A DNA stretch of 64,000 bases from Mycetohabitans endofungorum. GTDB taxonomy: Bacteria > Pseudomonadota > Gammaproteobacteria > Burkholderiales > Burkholderiaceae. Positions within the stretch are counted from its first letter, which is position 1. Each line of letters opens with the position of its first letter. This document shows positions 58,932-64,000 of the stretch, in pieces. The position numbers and the translations under genes are program-made. Under the pieces are notes generated by a model that was given only the letters and a program-made list of their open reading frames with translations, made no database searches and was not told the DNA's origin. The DNA is taken from contig NZ_CP132744.1 in the NCBI RefSeq assembly GCF_037477895.1, forward strand, positions 558,001 through 622,000, written 5' to 3'.

Positions 58932-59714
58932 ATGTTTAAACTTATATTTAATGATTTAAAGCAAAGTGCCGCCTCATGGCGGCTTTGGACTTTGCTTGGT
59001 TGGCTAGAAGTACGACAGCGTTACGCACGCTCGCGGATTGGCCCATTTTGGCTGACTATTAGTATGGGCGTGATGATCGGATCAATTGGCATCGTTTACG
59101 GTACGCTATTTGGCCAACAGATGAGGGATTATCTGCCATTTCTTGCTGTTAGCCTCGTTATGTGGGGGGCTTTTTCGCAGACTATTGTTGACGGTAGTAC
59201 TGCGTACATCAGCAGTGGCCAATATATCCGCCAGGTATCGACGCCAAAGCTTATTTATGTATTGCAGGCTGCCTGGCGAAATTTAGTAATATCTGCGCAC
59301 AACTTTTTAATTGTTTTGCTATTACTTATTGCGTTTGGAATCAAGGATTGGACGACGTTGCCATTCTTTGTTCCAGCCTTTGTGTTGTTTATTCTCAACG
59401 CGCTTTGGATTGCGATGGTGGTTAGCCTGCTATCGGCTAGGTTTCGCGATTTGCCGCAGATTGTCGCGGCAGTTATGCAGGTCGCCTTCTATGTAACACC
59501 TATCATTTACCGTCCAAATGCGTTAAGTCGATTTTCATTCATTGTAGAACTAAATCCTTTCGCGTACCTGATTGAACTCGTGCGCGCACCGTTGATCGGC
59601 CAGATGCCTAGTATCACGACATGGGGAGTGGCAATCAGCATGCTTGTGTTAGGCTGGTTCGTCGCGCTGGCCTTGAGTGGTCGCTACTTGAAACGCATTC
59701 CATATTGGGTTTGA
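58932..59714 (+). CDS. wzm: O-antigen ABC exporter permease
   Basis: Inner-membrane permease, 260 residues, about six membrane segments, exporting undecaprenyl-linked polysaccharide. The start RLWTLLGWLEVRQRYARSRIG is the classical ABC-2 polysaccharide-export signature (RYARSxxG), followed by GPFWLTISMGVM. ATG at 58932; upstream codons from 58896 overlap the glycosyltransferase end. Paired with wzt 11 bp downstream. Codons are AT-rich. Confidence 0.93.
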   Translation: MFKLIFNDLKQSAASWRLWTLLGWLEVRQRYARSRIGPFWLTISMGVMIGSIGIVYGTLFGQQMRDYLPFLAVSLVMWGAFSQTIVDGSTAYISSGQYIRQVSTPKLIYVLQAAWRNLVISAHNFLIVLLLLIAFGIKDWTTLPFFVPAFVLFILNALWIAMVVSLLSARFRDLPQIVAAVMQVAFYVTPIIYRPNALSRFSFIVELNPFAYLIELVRAPLIGQMPSITTWGVAISMLVLGWFVALALSGRYLKRIPYWV

Positions 59715-59725
59715 AAGAAAGCAAC

Positions 59726-60478
59726 ATGGCATATATCGAACTCCGAGGTGCTACCCTCGACCTTCCAATTTATGATGTACAAGGTCGCTCACTAAAAAAG
59801 AAGCTGATGCGGATAGGCAGGAGGAACAGCATTGCCGAGAACCACGACGGAGTCATTGTAGTCCGGGCATTGGACAATATTGATTTGCGTCTCGAGAGCG
59901 GGGATCGTGTCGGACTCATAGGCCACAATGGTGCGGGTAAATCTACATTGTTAAGAATGATGGCGGGCATTTATGCGCCCACCCAAGGACAGGTCGTAAC
60001 CGACGGCAAGACCGTTCCGCTACTTGATATCAATCTTGGAATGGACGAAAACTCGACTGGTATGCAAAATATTCGGCTGCGTGGGCTGCTGCTCGGCATG
60101 TCGGATCAGGAGATCCGTACAAAACAACAGTCGATAGCGGAATTCTGCGAACTGGGAGACTACCTTGACCTGCCATTACGTACATATTCTAGTGGGATGC
60201 GTATGCGCCTTGCATTCGCGGTGTCGACCGCAGTAGATGCCGAAATTTTATTGCTTGACGAAGTGATGGGTGTCGGTGATGCCTCCTTTATGCACAAAGC
60301 GGAGCAGCGTCTTGCGGATTTTCATAGTCGTGCAGAGATTGTGGTTTTTGCAATGCATGCGAATAGCGCGATCCGACGTGTTTGCAACAAGGCTTTGTGG
60401 ATGGAGCGCGGTCATGTGCGTGCATTCGGCCCTGTCGAGGAAGTGGTAAATGCTTACGAGCAGCAAATAGGAAACTAA
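59726..60478 (+). CDS. wzt: O-antigen ABC exporter ATPase (short Wzt)
   Basis: Cytosolic ATPase of the exporter, 250 residues. Walker A is GHNGAGKSTLLRM, signature YSSGMRMRLAFAVST, Walker B ILLLDEVMGVGDA, and the H-loop is VFAMHANSAI. The protein ends soon after the ABC domain (AYEQQIGN), so it lacks the C-terminal glycan-binding domain found in Wzt proteins that recognise a capped O-antigen. That suggests chain export without a terminal cap signal, coupled to polymerisation. This is an inference from length. Confidence 0.92.
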   Translation: MAYIELRGATLDLPIYDVQGRSLKKKLMRIGRRNSIAENHDGVIVVRALDNIDLRLESGDRVGLIGHNGAGKSTLLRMMAGIYAPTQGQVVTDGKTVPLLDINLGMDENSTGMQNIRLRGLLLGMSDQEIRTKQQSIAEFCELGDYLDLPLRTYSSGMRMRLAFAVSTAVDAEILLLDEVMGVGDASFMHKAEQRLADFHSRAEIVVFAMHANSAIRRVCNKALWMERGHVRAFGPVEEVVNAYEQQIGN

Positions 60479-60877
60479 GTAAAGGGGGGAACGTGCCAGT
60501 TCAAAAAATTGCAACGCAGAATTTTACACATAATGTGACTGTAAAAAATCATTGGATTAAGTTGTGCCGCTTGCCTAATAAGTGTCGCGGGTAAAAATGA
60601 TCTTTAATAAAAATTTTAAGCAGGTCGAGTTTGCATCTAGCTTTCCGATAAATCAATCTATAACACTTGCGCAGAATATTTAAATGGGGCGCGGCTGGCG
60701 GACGACTAAATGTTCATTGATTCAATACGTTAGCCGATGCCCGTAAAATAATTGAGTAGTGGTAGGTGGGGCGGGGCACAGCTTCCGATATTTTCTATTG
60801 GAGAAGTGTGTTCCGTTCGACGTAAAATCTTGTATCACGATATTGATTTGTAAATCCCCTTTTGTTGGAGAAATTAA
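60479..60877. other. AT-rich non-coding gap inside the O-antigen cluster
   Basis: About 400 bp with only tiny unassigned frames. It is strongly AT-rich and may be the scar of a lost gene or a promoter region; TTGGAG at 60865 is the ribosome-binding site of the next gene. Confidence 0.5.
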
Positions 60878-61897
60878 ATGCCGAACGACTGCGTTGCTCC
60901 AACTGTCGCCGTCATAATTCCGTTTTACAATGGTTCGAAATGGATCGAGCGTGCGCTTGTGAGTGTTACCGAACAAACCGTATTGGCCAACGAAGTTTTT
61001 GTTGTGAATGACGGCTCTCGTGTTGATGAACAAGCGGCGCTATATGAGTTATCCAAGAAATATCATTTTTGTATCATTGACAAGCCTAACGGTGGCCAGG
61101 GTTCGGCGCGCAATGCTGGCGTAGAAGCTGCTAGCTCTGAATATATTTGTTTCCTTGATCAAGATGATTTTTATCTTCATGACCATATCGAAGTATTGGT
61201 ACATGCAATTCCGAGAAAGGATCGTCGCTTCGGTTTTGTCTATGGCGATGCAATAGAAGCCGATGGCAACGGAAATATTGTACGCACGGCCATGATCAAG
61301 GAGCATAATCCAGTCCATCCAAAGCGCGCAATCTTTGAACTGCTGCGGCAGGATATGTTTGTCTTGCCTTCAGCGTCACTTATTAGTCGTAAAGCGTTTC
61401 TTTCGGTCGGCGGCTTTGACTCACGCTTAACCGGCTATGAAGATGATGACTTATTTCTGCGCATTTTCCGTAAAGGTTATACAAATTATTTCGTCGATCG
61501 TCCTGTGTATGTTTGGTGCATCCATTCGGAAAGTACCTCCTATACAATCCGCATGAGTCGTAGCCGCTTCCTCTACTTTCAAAAGCTTGCTGAAACCTTT
61601 GGCGACGAAGAGGGTAAGCAGCGATTCTATTTCCGCGATTGTTTAGTCCCTCGATTCGGTAAAATTTTTATTGTCGATGCATTCAATGCAGTGATAAAAC
61701 GTAGCGAATATCGGCATGAAGTTGATTCGATTTTGAGAAAGTACGCGTCGATGGTCTACGTTAATCCCCATATCGGTATCAAACACAAAGTAAAGTTATG
61801 GATGATGACATTTTTTCTGACTTCCTGCCCGCCTAGCTTCGTTTCTGCAATAAGCATTATTGCAAAGCTTCCTGCCATTCGGCGCCTGTTGATATAG
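60878..61897 (+). CDS. Family 2 glycosyltransferase
   Basis: A 339-residue GT-A inverting-type transferase. VAVIIPFYNGSKWIERAL and VFVVNDGS start the fold, GGQGSARNAGVEAA follows, CFLDQDDFYL holds the DXD motif, and GGFDSRLTGYEDDDLFLRIF is the acceptor-side block. No membrane domain except a weak C-terminal hydrophobic stretch. Sugar donor cannot be read. Strong AT bias suggests horizontal origin. Confidence 0.88.
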   Translation: MPNDCVAPTVAVIIPFYNGSKWIERALVSVTEQTVLANEVFVVNDGSRVDEQAALYELSKKYHFCIIDKPNGGQGSARNAGVEAASSEYICFLDQDDFYLHDHIEVLVHAIPRKDRRFGFVYGDAIEADGNGNIVRTAMIKEHNPVHPKRAIFELLRQDMFVLPSASLISRKAFLSVGGFDSRLTGYEDDDLFLRIFRKGYTNYFVDRPVYVWCIHSESTSYTIRMSRSRFLYFQKLAETFGDEEGKQRFYFRDCLVPRFGKIFIVDAFNAVIKRSEYRHEVDSILRKYASMVYVNPHIGIKHKVKLWMMTFFLTSCPPSFVSAISIIAKLPAIRRLLI

Positions 61898-62083
61898 TGC
61901 AATAAATTTTGTCTAAGCTTGTTTCATGTTATGGGTGCGGCCTTGTGTCAAAAATAATGGCCTTGTTTCCTGATGGGGGTAATTTAAAAGGCTGTGGTGT
62001 TTTGAGATATAAATTTTTGTGATATGCTCTTGAAAAGCGGTGTTTATCGTGGGGCGATTTAAACTTAAATTTTGTGGATTTTC
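61898..62083. other. Short AT-rich gap
   Basis: 186 bp of non-coding AT-rich DNA between two glycosyltransferase genes; no feature recognised beyond probable promoter content. Confidence 0.4.
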
Positions 62084-62905
62084 ATGCTGATTTCCGTTTC
62101 AATTGTCACCTATCGTCAGTCGTCGCATGTGCTGCGGAATACGCTTACGAGCCTAGGTGCTGCGTTGAGACGATTGGAAGGTTTGGGCGTGTCGGGGCGT
62201 CAGCCTTACGCTATGCTGACACTGGTGGATAATGGTACAGACTTACGCGGTTCAGACTATACATCCGCTCTTGAAAATTCCAATGCAGAAGTTTTGGTAT
62301 TTTCTGGCCACGGTAATGTAGGTTATGGGCGAGGACATAACCTTGTTATAAATGGCGCAAGATCGCGTTTTCACTTGATATTGAACCCAGACGTTGAAAT
62401 TGATGAAGATGCGCTTTGGAATGCAATTGATTTCCTCGACAAGCATGCCGATGTCGGTCTTATAACGCCGTTGATCTTTGGTGGCAACGGTATACAGCAG
62501 TACCTCTGCCGCCGATATCCCGCCGTTACTGATTTGCTATTGCGTGGCTTTACTCCTATATCTCTTAAAAGGTGGTTTGATCATCGTCTTGCTAACTATG
62601 AGATGCGAGAAGTTATTAACGACCACGACGTCGTTTGGGATCCACCGATCGTAAGTGGTTGCTTCATGCTATTCCGAACTGACATTCTCAAGAGACTTCG
62701 CGGTTTCGATCCACGCTATTTCTTGTACTTTGAGGATTACGATTTGAGCCTGCGTACTCACGCTGTTGCGCGGATCGCATACGTGCCGTCCGTGCGCATC
62801 GTGCATCACGGCGGCGGAGCGTCTCGTAAAGGCGTTAAGCACATCGGCATGTTTGCCCAATCAGCGTTTAAATTCTACCGCCGCTTTGGCTGGAAGTGGG
62901 TATGA
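62084..62905 (+). CDS. WbbL-like rhamnosyltransferase (GT2)
   Basis: A 273-residue GT-A protein resembling WbbL-type rhamnosyltransferases that add rhamnose to undecaprenyl-diphospho-GlcNAc. NVGYGRGHN and LILNPDVEI (the DxD-like site), SGCFMLFRTDILKRLRGFD and RYFLYFEDYDLSLR are typical. Start ATG at 62084; TTG at 62072 is possible. The stop overlaps the next gene by ATGA. With the GT4 gene just downstream it fits a GlcNAc-then-rhamnose linkage order. Confidence 0.85.
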   Translation: MLISVSIVTYRQSSHVLRNTLTSLGAALRRLEGLGVSGRQPYAMLTLVDNGTDLRGSDYTSALENSNAEVLVFSGHGNVGYGRGHNLVINGARSRFHLILNPDVEIDEDALWNAIDFLDKHADVGLITPLIFGGNGIQQYLCRRYPAVTDLLLRGFTPISLKRWFDHRLANYEMREVINDHDVVWDPPIVSGCFMLFRTDILKRLRGFDPRYFLYFEDYDLSLRTHAVARIAYVPSVRIVHHGGGASRKGVKHIGMFAQSAFKFYRRFGWKWV

Positions 62906-63858
62906 CTGGTTTCGTTGTCACAGGAGCGAATGGATTCATTGGCCGGCGGTTGTGTCAAGCGTTGCTCGGGCTCGGTGGTCAGGTCACCGGAGTGGCTCGT
63001 CATGGTCAGTCTGCTTGCGAAGGCATACATAACTGGTTGAGTGTAGGAAACGATTTTGAGGGGCTGGAACGTATTTGGCCGCGTCTCCTCCGCAGCGACT
63101 GCGTAATCCATCTCGCTGCCCGCGTTCATATTATGCGCGATGAGGCTGCGGACTCGCTTGCCGCGTATCGCGCGACGAATGTCGATGGCACAGTTCGCGT
63201 TGCAGAAGCGGCGCGCGCCGCAGGGGCGCGCCGCTTTGTCTTCGTCAGCAGCGTCAAGGCAGCGGGTGAAACGGATGGCGGTAGCCCGTTAAAGGAAACG
63301 GTCACTCCTGCGCCGGTTGATCCCTATGGCTTGTCAAAGCTGGAGGCAGAACGGGCGCTTACCACGTTCGGACGCAGCACCGGGATGGAAATTGTCATTG
63401 TGCGCCCGCCGCTAGTGTATGGACCAGGTGTGCGCGCCAATTTTTTGCAATTAATGACAGCGATTGACCGCGGGATTCCATTGCCACTTGGTTCCGTCGA
63501 CGCGCGCCGCAGCATGGTCTTCTTAGATAACCTTGTAGACGCATTGGTGCGTTGTGCACTCCACCCATCTGCCGCAGGCGAAACGTTTCATGTGAGCGAT
63601 GGCTTGGATTTGACGGTGGCAGAATTGGTGCGGATGCTTTCACGGCAGTTGAATGTACCCGCGCGGCTTATTCCGGTTCCGGTGCTAATGCTGCGGATTG
63701 CGGGCCGACTTACTGGCCGCTCAGAAGCGGTTGAGCGTCTAGTCAACGACTTGCGACTCGATATATCGCATATCAGCAAAGTTTTAGGATGGCGTGTTCC
63801 ATACTCCATTGAAGAAGGTTTGCTGAAAACCGCTATATGGTATCGAGCAGCCCACTGA
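62902..63858 (+). CDS. NAD-dependent epimerase/dehydratase (WbiG-like)
   Basis: A 318-residue extended short-chain dehydrogenase family sugar-nucleotide epimerase. VVTGANGFIGRRLCQAL is the Rossmann motif, RFVFVSSVKAAGE the catalytic Ser region and YGLSKLEAERAL the YxxxK. It overlaps the preceding glycosyltransferase by 4 bp; an alternative GTG start is at 62896. In Burkholderia O-antigen clusters the equivalent gene is called wbiG and is followed by the GT4 gene wbiH, which matches here. Probable substrate is a UDP-hexose or UDP-N-acetylhexosamine. Confidence 0.88.
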   Translation: MTGFVVTGANGFIGRRLCQALLGLGGQVTGVARHGQSACEGIHNWLSVGNDFEGLERIWPRLLRSDCVIHLAARVHIMRDEAADSLAAYRATNVDGTVRVAEAARAAGARRFVFVSSVKAAGETDGGSPLKETVTPAPVDPYGLSKLEAERALTTFGRSTGMEIVIVRPPLVYGPGVRANFLQLMTAIDRGIPLPLGSVDARRSMVFLDNLVDALVRCALHPSAAGETFHVSDGLDLTVAELVRMLSRQLNVPARLIPVPVLMLRIAGRLTGRSEAVERLVNDLRLDISHISKVLGWRVPYSIEEGLLKTAIWYRAAH

Positions 63859-63863
63859 AACGA

Positions 63864-64000
63864 ATGTCTCCTGTGCAAGTTTTGAATCTCCCCCCTTTAG
63901 AGGCGTGTGTGCTGCTCGCCGTGGCCGGGCTGGTCGCTGTTACTGCCATCTTGGCTTACCTGCTCCAAACCGGCCTTGCGTGGCGTCTTGCCACAGACGT
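63864..64000 (+). CDS. GT4 undecaprenyl-phosphate sugar transferase, 5' part (WbiH/WecA-like)
   Basis: The gene is cut by the window edge; 45 residues are visible. A hydrophobic first segment is followed by a WRLATD sequence, and GT4/WbpL-type initiating transferases begin in the same way (one membrane helix, then a polar turn before DxPNxRS). The role would be to start the glycan by moving a sugar 1-phosphate to undecaprenyl phosphate. The identification rests mainly on the epimerase-GT4 gene order. Confidence 0.6.
   Translation, partial: MSPVQVLNLPPLEACVLLAVAGLVAVTAILAYLLQTGLAWRLATD

Overview
The window is a high-GC proteobacterial chromosome segment. It most resembles Burkholderiaceae, and in particular a reduced Burkholderia/Mycetohabitans-type genome. 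The reasons are gene order and family content: pgk-pyk-fba-purC-purE-purK-sua5; a BpeR/BpeAB-OprB-like RND pump; yqgE-ruvX-pyrR-pyrB-(pseudo)pyrC-plsC; and apaH beside an rmlBACD O-antigen cluster. Reading the raw sequence cannot fix the species.

Layout. 1-8.4 kb: lower glycolysis (pgk, pyk, fba) and purine synthesis (purC, purE, purK), then the tRNA t6A gene sua5. 8.4-15 kb: a secreted SGNH esterase, a PBP4-type peptidase (dacB), an OmpR/EnvZ-type two-component pair, a small secreted protein and a DUF427 protein. 15-23.7 kb: a TetR repressor divergent from a three-gene RND efflux operon, with a near-perfect 26-bp palindrome between them, then a DHA2 drug exporter. 23.7-28.7 kb: a decayed pagP, a zinc-type ABC importer (znuA-znuC-znuB) with a histidine-rich tail on the ATPase, a Zur-like site, and a divergent ABC-2 exporter. 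28.9-33.2 kb: GH15 hydrolase, degenerate EAL protein and MFS transporter. 33.2-37 kb: a decayed region with two MFS genes carrying internal deletions, unassigned frames and a LysR regulator. 37-43.3 kb: L,D-transpeptidase, glutaminase, a DUF2242 lipoprotein and a TonB-dependent receptor that lacks its N-terminal TonB-box region, behind a Fur-like box. 43.3-46.9 kb: groES-groEL under a perfect CIRCE element, strong terminator hairpins, a ThiD-like kinase and rubredoxin. 47.4-53.3 kb: yqgE-ruvX-pyrR-pyrB-pseudo-pyrC-plsC, convergent with apaH. 53.5-54.4 kb: nested IS30/IS256 remnants. 54.5-64 kb: an O-antigen cluster of the ABC-transporter type (rmlBACD, three glycosyltransferases, wzm, wzt, an epimerase and the start of a GT4 initiating transferase), AT-richer in its middle.

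How parts work together. The rml genes make dTDP-L-rhamnose. The GT4 enzyme and GT2 enzymes would build a rhamnose-containing glycan on undecaprenyl phosphate, and Wzm/Wzt would export it. PyrB with the catalytically dead dihydroorotase homologue is expected to form the Pseudomonas-type complex. The recurring theme is reductive decay: several genes carry internal deletions or frameshifts beside intact housekeeping genes. I found no clear previously undescribed defence or biosynthetic system. The best leads are the zinc locus with its His-rich ATPase tail, the plug-truncated receptor, the shared Zur-like site, and the unassigned decayed frames.
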